Shown here in pieces: positions 1 to 12,659 of a stretch of 64,000 nucleotides of DNA. Source of the DNA: Lepeophtheirus salmonis (taxonomy: Eukaryota > Arthropoda > Copepoda > Siphonostomatoida > Caligidae); contig NC_052134.2 in the NCBI RefSeq assembly GCF_016086655.4, positions 37,881,971 to 37,945,970 of the forward strand, written 5' to 3'. The notes beneath the pieces are model-generated. The model made no database searches. It had not been told where the DNA came from and was given only the letters and a program-made list of their open reading frames with translations. How positions within the stretch are numbered: position 1 is the stretch's first letter; each line of letters begins with the position of its first letter. The translations under genes and the position numbers were made by a program.

Positions 1-2403
1 TGGGACGTCGAAAAATGTGTTTTTTTCTGCTTTAGTTGGTGAATATTTGAACACATACTTGGTTATAAGATAGTAAAAAAACCAAAAAAAGTCTATCTAG
101 TACAGCGTGGCCTGTATTTACCCCATTTGGCTATGTAATGCCTTCCCTTAAGTACCGCTTATACATAGGCATTTAGGGGGTTCAAACCATAAGTATTATC
201 TTATGTCAACGTCTTATACGTCAAATGAACATATTATGCGTGTTTTTTAAGAAAAACATATTTTTAAAAGACTAAATTTGCAATATTGCTCTTCCTGTGT
301 AGTTTGAAAATGTTATATACTAGTCCAGCACTGGTCTAAAAAGGATGCAATATTTTTGGTATTCTGGGTTAGGAAATTTTTCATAGTGCTAGTATTTTTT
401 TTTTTTTTACTAGTGTTTAATTTTAACAACCGCTGAGCTCTGGTTATAAGACATGGTAGTATGTCTGTTAAATAATTATAATGTACTCTTTGTAATGTAG
501 TTAGTATTTATGCTTTGTTCAACATCATGATAAATCATAGCTTATAATTAGTAATTACTCTTATGATCCTTTTTTAAGATATAGAGCGTTTTCACGTGAC
601 GTCAGTATTATTGATATGAACCATTTTGGAGACCTAAACAACCAAGTTTTATTACAACCAACAAATAAAAGGACTTACTGTCTATCAAAATTTTATCCAT
701 CTATTACCTAGTTGTATAATATAACTGAAACTCATATCTATTAAAATATATTATGCAATCATGTTTTCAAATTTGAGATGAAAATTAACTATTACAAATA
801 GAAATCATAAGATATTTCTCCTTAATTATTCTACTTTTCTCGTTACTAATTGATATAAAAAAATAATACAAATTAGACCAGTTTTTGGAATTTTTAATGT
901 GTATTACTTTAATTTAGTTCAAATATCAGTATCTATCATTTACTTTAAGTAGTATTCAAAGTATTTTTTATTCTTATAGCAATTTGATGAAGTTTAATCA
1001 CGATGTATTGGAAATTTGTACATTTTAGGTAGTAAAAATATTAACTTTGATCCCCAAGATGGTGTTTCCTTCAATTATGATGCAATTTATACGTCAATGA
1101 AAATTTTCTACAGGAAGCAGTATTAATTTCGTTTTATTATATTTTGTCCCGTTCTTCTTCACATATAGTTTTGTCTTTATTTTCTCAAGGACAAAAAAGG
1201 ATCTATTTTATTTAAACTGAACATTAAAAATATATAAAAGTTTTGTCTCTTCATCGTCAAGCAAAAATATTCATCAACGAATTCATTTCGTTTATTCACA
1301 GAAGTTAACACTGATACGACGGCCAAAGGGTTCTATCCTTATTTATCATGTATTTCCGCAACTTGGTTACATTTCATGGAAAATCCCAAATCTATTTAGT
1401 AATTCCTATTCACTCTTATCTTCATTTTTGATAAATAAATAAAGGGTAATAAATCCATTTCAGTGCCTATGTGAGTAATAACATTTTATGTACGTGTTGT
1501 AAAATCTTTTTTGTTTCTTTATTTGCATTATTATATTGTAAGTACATGGAGTCAATACCTGAAATGTAATTTAGTTTATGCATGGTGTAGTTCCGGTCAA
1601 TATCTTTATTTTGATTTCACTGTCTATAGAAAGCCGGAATATTTTGGTACAATATATTTCTTCATAATTTTAAATATACTTTTTATTTTGAGCTGAATTC
1701 TGCAACTTGGTCAAAAATTTCTAATCATAATTGATTTTCTTATCGAGATCATCCAATTTTCTAAATTTGTGTCTTCATAATAATTTGCAATTCATTCTGG
1801 CAACCCCTACAATACGAAGAAAATTAGTTCATAATTCTTCATTATACTTAACTAGAAAATATATTTTTCATGTAATTATTTTCAACTAAATTTGTCAATG
1901 TTTGATAAGTTTTTTTTTAGTGTTTAGTATTTTTGTTAAGTGTTTCGTTGTTGACTGTTTTTTAAACTAGTTTCTAGATTTATGTTATATAAAAAATGTA
2001 ATTTCTAATTGGCCTACTCGAGTGATTTTATGTTTTAGACTTAGCTTAGAGTTAAATATTTTTGAGTTACAATTAAGCAATTTAGTCGTAGATACATTAT
2101 ATTATTAGAATTGAGTTAAGGGATTGCTCAGAATAAACTGGTTGTAATGATTGATTCAAAATTATGTTTCTCCTTGCTGTGAAATTGAGTAGGACTGGAA
2201 ATAAATAAGAAACTTCATTATATATTTGATAACCAATGAAAATTAGTTTTTATTTAGAATTGATAAACAATTTCATGTTTCAAATTTTCCATTTATCAAT
2301 AGTAAGTAAACTATTAAGAATGTAACTACTTGCATTTCCAATTGGAATATAATTGATTCTTGAAATTAACGACTTTTCTTGTTTTTTATATACACATAAC
2401 TAG
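1..2403. other. AT-rich stretch with no recognisable gene
   Basis: I see no coding region, RNA gene or clear transposon here. Short open frames are hydrophobic or Lys/Asn-rich as expected by chance in AT-rich DNA. Because an exon begins at about 2404, part of this stretch is probably the last intron of that gene, but I could not pick out an upstream exon. Confidence 0.5.
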
Positions 2404-3203
2404 GAATTGACTATTATGAATCTGTGAAAAAACTCAAATTAACTGATACCCAAGTGGATGAACTTATGGCGGAAATCGAAGGCTCTAATAAACCTACTCA
2501 TAAAGTGGGAAACTCACAGAAAGTCATTTGTCCTCAACGAACTAAGGTGCTTTCTCGCATAAAATTAGATAAAGTTAATAATAACACAAAAAAGAAAATA
2601 AATAAGTCGAATAACTTTCAACTTTTAATCGGAGTACAAGAGAATCAGAAATTGCGAAATATTTCTGAGAAAGAAGCGGAAACCCTGTTTTCTTCTTTAC
2701 AATCCGAAGTTACCTCAAATGAAGTTTTCAATTGTCAGAGGGCAACATTCCAAGGAGTTAATCCAAATGAAGAGGAGAAAGAATTTATCATAGAATTTGG
2801 AGACGCTAAATCGTTATCCTGGTTTCAGCTTAATATTAACAAATATCTTCACAACGCTATTGTATTACCTCCTTCACAATTTCGAGAAAGATTGAAACAG
2901 AAGTACTGTTTATTTTATGCTTGGCGCCTGGTTCTACCAGGTTTCCTACGTAACAAAAATCCTATTTCTATTACTCAAGCTTTGATTAAGTCCAATAATA
3001 TTAGGGGTGCTATAGATATTGCTTGTTTTACTATTCCAGCAACATCTGATGGTACCTGTTACATGACTTGGTTCGCGAGTCCCTTAGCTGACGTGTTTTT
3101 GAAAAGTTGTAAAAAAGGTACAAAGACTTTTTTATACTTTGGCATTCTTCCTATTGAGACAAAAAAGTTAACTTATAAAGAACAACAGTACATTCCAGTT
3201 TAA
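2404..3203 (+). CDS. Putative terminal exon of an unrecognised protein-coding gene
   Basis: The frame is open from just after a stop at 2397 to a TAA at 3201-3203. A T-rich tract followed by AG at 2402-2403 looks like a splice acceptor, so I read this as the 3' exon of a multi-exon gene, entering as IDYYESVKKL. If instead it is a single exon, the first in-frame ATG is at 2466, giving about 245 residues; there is no ATG at the upstream edge of the frame. The product begins charged and Lys-rich (KKKINKSN near residue 60), has an acidic stretch (NPNEEEKEF) in the middle, and ends in a mixed hydrophobic domain (YCLFYAWRLVLPGF, TCYMTWFASPLADVF). There is no signal peptide or convincing membrane segment. 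The length, balanced composition and downstream poly(A) signal support a real gene. I do not recognise the family and assign no function. Confidence 0.65.
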
Positions 3204-3414
3204 TTTGAGCTTAATCATTTGTCTCTTGTTGTTAGATACTTACCTATTAGATATGACTCTAGATATTTATGTAAATGTTTAATGTCCACTAGAAAATAGT
3301 TTATTTACCTATGTTATTTTGCTCCGTGATATTTAATATTCTTTGTCTTGTTAATATATATATATTTATATTTCAAGAATACAGTAACTACAATTATCCT
3401 ATATTTGAAAACCC

Positions 3415-3420
3415 AATAAA
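3415..3420 (+). terminator. Polyadenylation signal AATAAA
   Basis: Canonical AATAAA 212 bases downstream of the TAA that ends the preceding exon, in a TA-rich 3' UTR. The position is typical of an animal mRNA end and supports transcription of the upstream frame. Confidence 0.55.
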
Positions 3421-5205
3421 GATTATTTATATAAACTGTTTAACTTTGCATCATCTGTTTTCATATTTATTTCACTAATATACATACTCTTTCAATATGA
3501 AGCTGCTTTGTACATATTTTATATGAAACCTTTTAGAAATGTGTAATGTTTACCGATTTCCTGAAGTTTTGATATGAAAAAATACTATCTTTGGCAACTA
3601 CACTAGATTTACTTTGAAACCCTGTGTATCATTTATGGATGTTCCCTTATTAAGAAATGTAAAATCTAGACAGTTGAAAGCTGAAAGTGGTTTCCAGAGT
3701 TTTGGGGCCTCAATTCAAACCTTAAATCTGGATTTCGCTGTTATGATATTTTGATTATCTAAAGACGTGTCAAAATTTGGAGTCTATTCCATTCATCCTC
3801 ATTCATATTCCTTCCTAAAATTTAGGTTTTTTAAATATAGAATGGGATGGGGTTGAAACATTAGTGCAGAGGAATGTTTTCTTAATTGGAATTGCTCACT
3901 TAATTTATATCTATCTCATAATAACCCTTCTAAATATTAAATGTATTTTGTTAATAACAGCCGCTTTAAAGTGTTTTCTGACATCTTTTGGAAGATTCGT
4001 ATTAATAAACATATTTATTAATACCTTTAATTTTTATTGGAATAATAAAATGCATGATAAAACAACTGATTTTGGATTTTAAAAGTTTGAATAGTTCTCA
4101 GATTCCGTTATTTATTTAAATGTATTTTCTAAAGGTTTTTGCTTACGAATATAATTAACTATTAACTTTGTTTTTTTATTAAGATACACCTTTTTGATAT
4201 ACTGGTGTTCTATAGACCAGAAGTCGTCAACATATACATACATATTGAATATGTTTTGTGCACCCCTCAAAACAACATGTTATTTTAAACAATCAATAAT
4301 TATAATTAACTAAATTGTTAAAACATGCGTCCCTTATATCTATTTGGAATATCAATGTGAGCCTTACATGGAAAAATTGAAGACTCAGCTATATAACATG
4401 GTTGGAGATTTGACTTAAGTTTCACTGCCAAAAGTTTGAAAAAAATATTTAGTTTAGAAAATAAGCATTGAGAATTGCTTAATAAGTTTTTTCTAGGGTA
4501 AAAATGTATGAAGATTATGATTTTTGTAAGTTTCAATCCTGTATTTTGTGTTGTTTAGCCAAGAAATTTGATTTTGTGACCAATTTTGCCCAAAAATGAC
4601 AGTTTTTGTGTGACAATATTTTTGAAATCTCATTTTTGTAGACTTATAGAATTTACAATGTAAATTTAAAATACCATTATTTATGTTAAAATGATAGATA
4701 GTGGCCAGGACTTTAAAATAAAACTGTCTGTTTGGTTGTTTCTTCCATAACTATTGTGCCATGGTTGTTTAAAAAATATGTATCAAGTGACAAACAGGAT
4801 TAAAAATTTGACACTTTTCGATAAATGCCTGACTAAGGAGTCTTATCTGCGAATAGGAAATACCTACAGGCTTGATTTCCTATCACTTTATTGGAGATTT
4901 AATTAGTTTTAAATTTATACCTATAATTTTTGTACAAGAATATTTAAAAAAAAAAAAAATATTACCCCTGCTCCCTAATTTTATGGATGTGTCAAAAAAA
5001 TAGCGCCCGTCATTAAAATGGATGGTAAATAAAAACGTTAGGATCTATATAATTGAAAATTTAAGCGATTTAATCTGAAATAGTATCCTTTGTTTAATTT
5101 TCTCTTAGCACGTGTAATATTGCCAATTTTTTTTTTTTTTACGATTTACTTATTTAAAAATGTATGCAAAATTTCGCAATACGAGATACCGTGACAAAAG
5201 TACAG
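3421..5205. other. Intergenic AT-rich stretch
   Basis: No gene recognised. A short segment near 4580-4615 (GACCAATTTTGCCCAAAAAT) resembles the edge of the foldback element near 26036, so an old repeat fragment may be present. Otherwise I see only homopolymer runs and chance open frames. Confidence 0.4.
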
Positions 5206-5209
5206 AATC

Positions 5210-5575
5210 AATGATATTCCTGAAAAGTTAATCTAATTTTTCAATTTCAAATATTAAATTTTTTCGAAAAAATTGAAATATACATTGCTATTCACAAATA
5301 ATTACATTTTTTGATAAAACATTTCAAAAACGATAAAAAAATTAAATTAATTAGAATTTTTTTTTAAATACTTAATTTTTAGCTCTGCTGCATAATTTGC
5401 CAGAATTATCTTTTTTTAACAAAATAAATCTTCAAAAAAAAAAAAATCAACTCATATTTTAGCGTAATTTTTTTTTCAGGACCAGAAATTTTGCTAGTAA
5501 AAAACAATAATTCCTTATTTTGGAGTGGGCTACTGACCCTCCAGCCCACCCCCTGCAGACACTCCTTTTATTACC
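5210..5575. repeat. P-family element, one end preserved
   Basis: A run of poly-A/poly-T blocks closes with a GC-richer end: GCTAGTAAAAAACAATAATT, then TTATTTTGGAGTGGGCTAC, then CCCACCCCCTGCAGACACTC. The same end sequence recurs near 25250, 48240 and 61390. The segment near 5385 (CTCTGCTGCATAATTTGCC) is repeated in reverse complement near 38335. The opposite terminus is not clear. Confidence 0.55.
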
Positions 5576-6035
5576 TGCTTTAACTTGCTGTTAGCGAAGA
5601 ATTTCATATATATGTGAGCAATTAGTTGACTAATAATCAATTTTGGTTTTTGGATTTAGCGTTGAAATCAAGTTTTTATATATTCTTTATTGTAATATTA
5701 AAGAATGAAGAAATGACATTTAATTAAATATCATTTCATAAACTAGCCTATGGTTTGTTACTTAAGGTGTGTACAGGATGTTGCTCTACCTGCGGGGTAT
5801 ATTCAACTCCTTAGCAATCTTGTTTATGTCGTTTAATGCATGGATATTGAATATGTCAAATGAATTTATTTCGCAGTCATCAAAATCTCAACATTTATTT
5901 CCATGGCTATTTGGATGATTAAATAGTTCGATGATATATGCTTTGATATTGTTATATTGTTCAATCCTCATTCCCCATCACAAATGTTTATGGATTCAAG
6001 GATTCATGGTTATGCAAATACATACTCGTAGTCCG

Positions 6036-6660
6036 AGACATCCACAGGGGGAGGGCTGTAGCCCTACCCCAAAAGTAAGGAATTTTTTTTCCGAAAAATA
6101 TATTTTTTTTGAGAATAACTGTGGAGTTTTGAAATTATTTTCCATCCAATTTAATATTTGAATTTTTTTTTTCAATTTTTTTTATTTTTTGTGGGTAGCT
6201 GTGGATTTTTGAATTTTTTTTGTCAATACATTTGATGGTTTGTGAATAATTGGATTTTTGAAATGTTTAAAAAAAAAAAAATATGGTTTAAAGTTTTTTT
6301 ATATATTCAAATAAATTAATATTTGAATTTTTTTTTCAAAATATTTTATTTTTATGAATTCCTATGGATTTTTGAATTTTTTTTCCAAAAAACGTATTTT
6401 TCTATGAATAAGTGCCGATTTTTTAAATTTATGTTCAAAAATTTAATATCTGAATTTTTTTCGAAAAACTGTGGATTTAAAAAAAAAAAAGAAGAAAATA
6501 AAATAAAATATTTTTTTCTACTTTAAGGTTTTAAATATTTTTTCAAAAAAAAACAAATAATTAAAAAAATTTAATTTATCATTAATAGATCTGGGTTTTT
6601 GAAATTTTTTTCCTTAATATCTGACTTTTTTTTTTTTAATTATTCTTTTGTGAATAGGCA
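6036..6660. repeat. P-family element with internal tandem structure
   Basis: Begins with the end motif ACATCCACAGGGGGAGGGC followed by TGTAGCCCTACCCCAAAAG and AAGGAATTTTTTTT. The body repeats TGTGGATTTTTGAATTTTTT, alternating poly-T and poly-A blocks, at several places (6121, 6199, 6363). The open frames here are low-complexity and not genes. Far terminus uncertain. Confidence 0.6.
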
Positions 6661-7132
6661 AGTCGTTTTTCAATTTTTTATACAATAGCAATGCTAAGTA
6701 ATGATTCTTATGTAATATATATTTTGTGGATGAAGCTTCTTTGTTTAGGGAATCCATGAAATATAAGTAAGACTATATATATTTATGCATTTTTAAGCTT
6801 TATGCACATTGATACAGATGAAAGATGGCGTGCCTCCTAATATGTGCTGATATTCAATTACTTATACATTATAAAAGTCGTTAAAATGCTATCAATTTCA
6901 ATCAAATATTGAATTTATTTGATCTTTGATCATTACAATAATTTTCAACATTTTTTATTCTTTTTTAAAAATTGAATGTCAAATTTTTGTATTTGACCTT
7001 TGTTCATGGGTCGGAATGTCTGAACAAATTATTTAGACCATCCAAAGGTAGATGTTATTAGATATAAATATCCATTATCTAGTATTGTATTAAATATATC
7101 CTGCCGGTATTAAAAATTATAAGAAATCGAAA

Positions 7133-7625
7133 ATTAACGTGGTAATCCTGTCAATTTGAAGAATGGTTTCTGAGTTAAACTGCAAGCAGCTGTGAGAGGA
7201 AGTAAATAAACACAAGTTCCACACTTTTATGAAAATGCAATGGCATATAAGCTGGAATTACTCATATGTCGAGCCTCAATTCTACTCTTAGTATAACAAG
7301 GATTTGCACTTATAGGCCAGAGATTCAAATAATAAAAACTACAGTAGATTAAAATAAACAACAACTCGGTCAAAAACAAATTTAAAGATTGTTTGGGAGG
7401 AAAGTAGCTTAGCTGTAATGAGGGTTAATTAAATAAGCTGCTAGCAGCTATGATATGAAGGAAATAAATACAAATTCCACTTCGTATCTAGTATTGATAT
7501 TGGTCGTAGCTCCAGCGTTGTCGATCTTCAATTTTACTCCGAGTCCATAAGGACTTACGCTTATAGCTCTTTAACAAATCCTCAGAGTGACTCTTCGTCT
7601 TTCACGCACTAGTGATTGTTTTATA
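7133..7625 (+). repeat. Two adjacent S-family repeat copies
   Basis: The first copy opens with ACGTGGTAATCCTGTCAATT, then GCAAGCAGCTGTGAGAGGAA, GTCGAGCCTCAATTCTACTC and CTTATAGGCCAGAGATTC. The second (about 7385-7625) repeats the same order: GTTTGGGAGGAAAGTAGCTT, GCTGCTAGCAGCTATG, GTTGTCGATCTTCAATTTTA, CTTCGTCTTTCACGCACT. The same order recurs near 12355, 17225 and 62995, and in reverse near 15680, 18290, 44400, 47530 and 61370. Type unknown; I see no transposase, clear inverted ends or clear RNA polymerase III boxes. Confidence 0.55.
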
Positions 7626-7942
7626 TTTATTTTTCTCTCTTTAAGAATAAAAGAATAAGAATAATGATGACGAGTTTGTTAAATAAAAAACTATTTTCGT
7701 TGAGTAATTACAAAGAAAGCGCGATCTCTAAATTTCAAACTTCCCTTGTTACTCTCCGTCTTTTATATTTAGATATTAGATATATATTTAGATTAGGTGG
7801 GCTTATATGACGGTCTTTTCAATGAGGTAAGGTTATAGGTCGTATACACTAGGTGTCATCACAGTAATTAGCTTGAGTAATAAACAAATAAGCAAACAAG
7901 CTATTAATAAAAAAAGTAAATTATGGTATGCATATAATAGTA

Positions 7943-8345
7943 GAAACCCGTAAGTGAAGGCTCAAGCGCCCCCGCTACAAATGGGGTAGAAGAACTGAGA
8001 AATTATTCCACTAACATAACATAAGTTCAAAAAGCCATTGGTTAAACATTTGTCATATTTTTATGAAAAACAACACCCGTTATTTATATTCAAATAGACT
8101 TATGATTACCTATATCTAAAAAAGAGGGATGTGATAGGCTTGATAATGGAATTAAATAATTTCATACAAACTGTGATTTATGAATGTCACTGGCCTGATT
8201 TTTTAATATATATTTGACTATTTAAATCTAATAAATACCTTCTTCTTCAATAAAAATATGACAAATGCCATTTTGAACTTATGTTTTGTCATTGTAGTAT
8301 TAGTTATTACCCATTTGTAGCGAGCGCGCTTGAGCATTATTGACA
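7943..8345. mobile_element. Foldback element F, copy 1 (MITE-like)
   Basis: The left arm GCTCAAGCGCCCCCGCTAC, CAAATGGGGTAGAAGAACT, ACATAAGTTCAAAAAGCCAT is matched in reverse complement by the right arm (GCTCAAGCGCGCTCGCTAC, CAAATGGGTAATAACTA, CATAAGTTCAAAATGGCA), ending near 8339. The arms are about 120 bp with an AT-rich centre. There is no coding capacity. A second copy lies at about 32447-32805. Confidence 0.75.
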
Positions 8346-9128
8346 GGCTTATATTATTACATGTGTTGTGCTATATTTATCTTGTTTCAGTCTCTTAGCC
8401 GTAAGACGGCGGCACCACTATTTGTAACAGTATAAATAAGCTACTCTTAAGTAAACAAAGCTCATATCCCATTATACATTTGATCTATTCAATTATCTTG
8501 TAAAGTGTAACTTAGTGACATATTTACATTTGCACAATTGATAATCGTTAAATCCATAGTTATAAAACTTATTTAAACGAAAGTTTAAATTATATGTATG
8601 TACTCGTACCTTTTTTAGAGAGATCAATGTAACATTATACTAATTGAAAATAATACAAATGATGAAATTAGCCTCAATTTGTTATTCACTGGATGTCATC
8701 TATCAATATTTAATGTAATATGGACTCAAGACATACTTATAAAAAGTATCATTAGTTGATAGTTTATCATGAAACTTAATACTAATTAAAATGTTTCAAG
8801 AAATAATATAATATAAAGAGAATCTAAGGGTAGGAGATATAAGACGGTTAAAGAAACATCAAAATATATAAATTCACACAGCTCGGTCAAAGGATGACAA
8901 GGAGTAAGACTTTTGTAGAGCGCGAGTAGAATAAAACGGATGTTTATCGACAAAAATCAAATCTCTAACAAGAGTCAAAAATGAACATAAAGTAAGTGAA
9001 CAGTTTTTTCGTTCAAGGTTTTTTTTTGCTTGATATGTTTGTCTCAATTATTCCTTTGAGTCTCATTATTGTAATATAATACATTATATCAGTTCTAGGG
9101 AATTTTTCCGTGAACATTTTCGCCGCCG

Positions 9129-9566
9129 GTAATTCTGTCTGTAAATTTTGCCATGAAGAGATTTTGCCGCATGCCATATTTGCCGTCTCTTAATGTTTTT
9201 ATATTATCAGTTCGAACTTTAGTGCTGTATCTCTTCGAGACAAAAAATAAATAAATAATTGTACTGAGTTCATATCAGTTTAATAGCAAGAATTTCTTAT
9301 CAAAAAAGGATATTTTCACCATAATAGATTATGTGATTGGGGCGTGTCTTCTCCGGATAGCATTAAACCTCATTACCCATTCCTTCATTGTTATTATTTT
9401 ATTACTGTTGTTCTTTTTTCTTCTTCTTTTAGGCTAGCTATATAATGAATCTGATTGAGATACAACGTCAAGTTCGAATCGATAATATAAAAACATTAAA
9501 CGGCGCCGAATATGTCACACGGCCAAATTGCAAGAGGCAGAAATTTAGGAGGCAAAATTACAGACG
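9129..9566. mobile_element. Foldback element with inverted repeats of about 110 bp
   Basis: The left arm (about 9129-9240) contains TGTCTGTAAATTTTGCC, TTAATGTTTTTATATTATC, TTCGAACTT and TGTATCTC. The right arm (about 9456-9566) is its diverged reverse complement: GAGATACAACGTCAAGTTCG, GATAATATAAAAACATTAAA, GGCAAAATTACAGACGGATA. The 215-bp centre is not similar to a transposase. Superfamily unassigned, since the target duplication is not clear. Confidence 0.75.
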
Positions 9567-9764
9567 GATATTGTCTCAACAGAGGCTTTGAGGCTTCTCA
9601 AAGACATTTTCCACAAGCTTTTTTCATGTGTACGTTTGTAGGATCTGCACAATATTTGCGGAATTATCTTCCTTTTGTCACAGACATATTAACTAACAAT
9701 CCAAAGTATAATCATTATCTTTATTTGATCTGTTTTCTAAAACTATTAGCACTCTTTATTTGAG

Positions 9765-10470
9765 GAGAGGATCAGGATTTTGAGCACACAAAACATATCG
9801 ACCATATTACATTGTAATATATTATACTTCTTAAATGAAAATATTAAGGAATAATTCAAGTTTTAATTTACGTTTGTATTTCTTAGTTATAAAAAATTAA
9901 TGGACATTTTACAACTCAAATTGCAAAAAAAAAAAAGATAAATATATAAAGTATATTAATGAATAATAATAAATGATTTACTTTAGTCGATAATATGAAC
10001 GGGATTTATGATGAATCTAAGTCGTTGTGTGAATCCTTCAAATTGATAATAATACTTCTGGATTCCACCTTCCTTGTTATTGACCAGCATTTTTAACAAG
10101 GACATGCTGGTCGATTAGTGTATTAGGGAAATTAAAGTTTAAAGGAGTAATCTTTAAGCATCTTTTCCAATTTTCAATCCTTCGCCTAATTTTGGAGAAA
10201 GTCAATCCTTCACCTAGTTTAGATGAAGCCAAGGAGTCAACTACACCTCTTTCAAATGTATATCCTCCAGGTCGAACTTAACTCAAACATAGCAAACCAA
10301 GAGATGATGAGAACGAGTGCAGCGTTCATTTTGAAATGGGGTTCCTTTAAATTTGGTTACAAGATCCATTATATAGGTGCAACCTTAGTGGTTGACGCTT
10401 GCAACAATTACGCTAACGCTTTTTACAAAAATTTCGGCCAAAATCAGGCTGTTGCTGTAATTTAATTTAT
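9765..10470 (-). repeat. Segmental duplicate, decayed copy of the 20.7-22.4 kb gene region
   Basis: Blocks here recur in order in the 20690-22385 region: GCACACAAAACAWATCRA, CTCAAATTGCAAAAAAAAAA, AATAATAATAAATGA, AATATGAACGGGATT, TTATTGACCAGCAT, GTATATCCTCCAGG, GAGATGATGAGAAC, and a TATA-containing block. Flanking non-coding DNA is shared too, so this arose by duplication of the locus rather than by retroposition. Most of the intron and part of exon 2 are missing here. Confidence 0.75.
10077..10329 (-). pseudogene. Frameshifted paralogue of the small secreted-protein gene
   Basis: Reading the reverse strand from the ATG at 10327-10329 gives MNAALVLIISWFAM, clearly related to the signal peptide of the gene at 21067-22100. 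The frame then shifts at the signal-peptide cleavage region and reaches a stop within about 25 codons. The DNA still matches the parent through the Gly-Gly-Tyr codons and the Val-Val-Asp block, then jumps directly to the end of exon 2. The terminal Ala-Gly-Gln-stop block (TAA at 10077-10079) is conserved. The intron and much of exon 2 are gone. A TATA-like block remains at 10368-10376. This copy cannot make the parental protein. Confidence 0.75.
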
Positions 10471-10479
10471 AATCTGTAT

Positions 10480-11870
10480 AATACATTGTAGATAACAATT
10501 AAATTTTATTATAAAAAGAAAATAGGATTTATAAAATAAAACAATATTTATGCACGGTAATAATTCACGAGATGTTTTTTCTTTATATTTGCGTATGACT
10601 GGGTCTTGCTGGTTTTTATTCTATTTTCTTAATTCCCCCTCTTCCTATTTAAGCCCTTTTCTCTTACTATTTTCGTGCCTTTTCCAGCACCCTCAGGTGT
10701 CTGTCAGTCAAGGTTTTCCTTTTTTTATTTCTATTCTCTGCTTTCTTGATGTGGAACAACGGACTTTAGATTATTTGACAAAAATAATTTTAATTCTACT
10801 ATTTTGTGGGGAAAACATCATCCAGCAGATTTGAGCAAACATCATGTATAGGCTCAGTGTTTGTATATACCTCTGCACTACGATCGGGCGTCTATCACTC
10901 ATGAGTAACTTGAGTGCATTACTTAGTTACATTACATTTACTTTACTTCTGAAGGTCTTATTTTAATTATAGCTAAATAGTATATGGGGCATGCCATGTC
11001 AAGTGTACACACTTTCACGACATTATCATCACCGATTTTGATAATTTTTGGTGAGGGTGTTTATCCCAATAAAAGAACACTATGTCTGAAATTTTAGACT
11101 CATGTGAGCACGAGTACCCCTTTATGTGTCGCCCAAAGTTTGGCCATTTTCGAAGGATAATCAATCTTCATTGTGACATATGTAACTCCGCTCAAGCTCA
11201 ACCAATTTCAAAAATGTTTGCTTTAAAAAACTCACAAGAGCCAGTGGTTTTATTTTAGTAGTAGTTAAAAAATAAATTTGTGCAAAAAATACCAAGGGAA
11301 ATATGTAGACAAAAAATGAATCGAATTAAATCCCACAATTGGTAGCTCAATTTTGTTTCCAGCCTTAACCCTCGTAGTCAGATATAACTTACTTGTATGG
11401 AGTCATCTCAGATTTTTGATCTGAGACCGTTAAGGTTTTTTTTTGGACTTAACTAATTCGGTTATTTGAAGAAGTTCAGTCTGGATGGGTCACAAAAAAA
11501 AATCGGTATTTACATGAAAAGTCTAAATCAGTCTTGAAAAAATCTTTTGAAACTAAACAGATTTTTATCACTAGTTTATATGTACACACATGGCCACCGG
11601 TAATGACTCCTTTTCACATCTGTAATCATCAGTAATCTCTCCTGCACGCCAGGTCTTCATTCTTCCCTCATTCAAGAGCTTAAAATCATTAGTGCTGACA
11701 ATAGGTATAAAAATAAAGAAGCGAAAAAAGTCATAACGATGTAACATAATTTTTTTATTTATGAAGTCATTTTGCTTCCTTTTTTTTGTCTTAAATACTG
11801 GTAGTGTATACTTTTTACTACACACAAGCACTCCCTTATTTGTCTATAAATATATTTTTCTTTTCTTTTT
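10480..11870. other. No gene; pyrimidine-rich island at about 10590-10750
   Basis: The stretch near 10590-10750 is strongly C+T-rich on the + strand, so its open frame (Ser/Leu/Phe-rich) looks compositional rather than coding. A faint match to the S family may lie near 11570-11690 (reverse strand GAATGAGGGAAGAATGAAGA). I see no splice-site-flanked exon or RNA gene. Confidence 0.4.
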
Positions 11871-11879
11871 GGGTTTAAA

Positions 11880-12230
11880 TTGAACAATGATAAGGCATGG
11901 GATGTTTGTTTAGCACGAGGAGAAGGCTGGAGCGAGACTTATGATATTACTGAATTAAGGCCCTTGTTAATATCAGCTGCCTGTTATTTACTGCTATAAA
12001 GATGATAACTTCTACATTGAAAATAGTATTAGAGTAGGATAAATATTATAATTAAATAACTTAAAGTACACATAAAGTTATTTTAATATGTATTTTTAAA
12101 ACAATATACACCAAAAATAGAGAATAATACTTCTTTCAGAGGGAGATATTAGCAACCAGGATGACCTTTGAATAATGGAAAAAGAGTAAACGCACCAACC
12201 TTTTTTCCTTTTATAATCTGTAAAATGTAC
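11880..12230 (+). repeat. R-family dispersed repeat, copy 1
   Basis: Shared with 14785-15115 in the same order: GGAGCGAGACTTATG, ACTGAATTAAGG, ATATTATAATTA, TTCAGAGGGAGA, TTGCTAAAT-like end. Divergence is substantial, so insertion is old. No coding potential and no clear inverted ends. Confidence 0.6.
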
Positions 12231-12339
12231 AACCTTTACAAAAATCCCATACCTAATAATGATATGCTTAAAATAGCGAATAAGCAAAAGTAGAGAATAA
12301 TTGTAGTTGTAAAAAAATATGATCTGGAGGTATGTTAAA

Positions 12340-12650
12340 AAAGGAAACCGAAAACTGTCGTGATCATCCTGAAAATTTGGAAGAATACTTGGGAGAGAGC
12401 AGCTTAGCTGCCATGACGTTTTATTAGATTATCTGCAATCAGCAGCTACAGGAAAGAAAAAAAAACAAGTCTAACTCCGTATCTAGCAAGGATATAGGCA
12501 GAAATTACAACAATGTCGATCCTCAATTCTGCTTCAGGTCCAATAAGGAAATTCAATCTTATAATGAACCAAGGAATCCTCAATGTTATTATCCATGAAC
12601 TCACACTCTTTATACTAAGATATTTTCTCTTCAAGCATTAATGATTAATC
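12340..12650 (+). repeat. S-family repeat copy
   Basis: Contains ATCCTGAAAATTTGGAAGAA, GGGAGAGAGCAGCTTAGCTG, CAATGTCGATCCTCAATTCT and CATGAACTCACACTC, in the family order. It lies directly after an R-family repeat; the second R copy is also followed, 300 bp on, by an S copy in the opposite orientation. Confidence 0.55.
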
Positions 12651-12659
12651 CCTGGAAAA

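Noticed and set aside
9474..9483. GTTCGAATC as a tRNA B box
   Set aside because: It lies in the arm of a foldback element and has no A box or stem pairing at tRNA spacing.
10550..10834. Open frame of 94 codons, Ser/Leu/Phe-rich
   Set aside because: It follows a pyrimidine-rich tract; composition alone explains the frame, and there are no splice or promoter signs.
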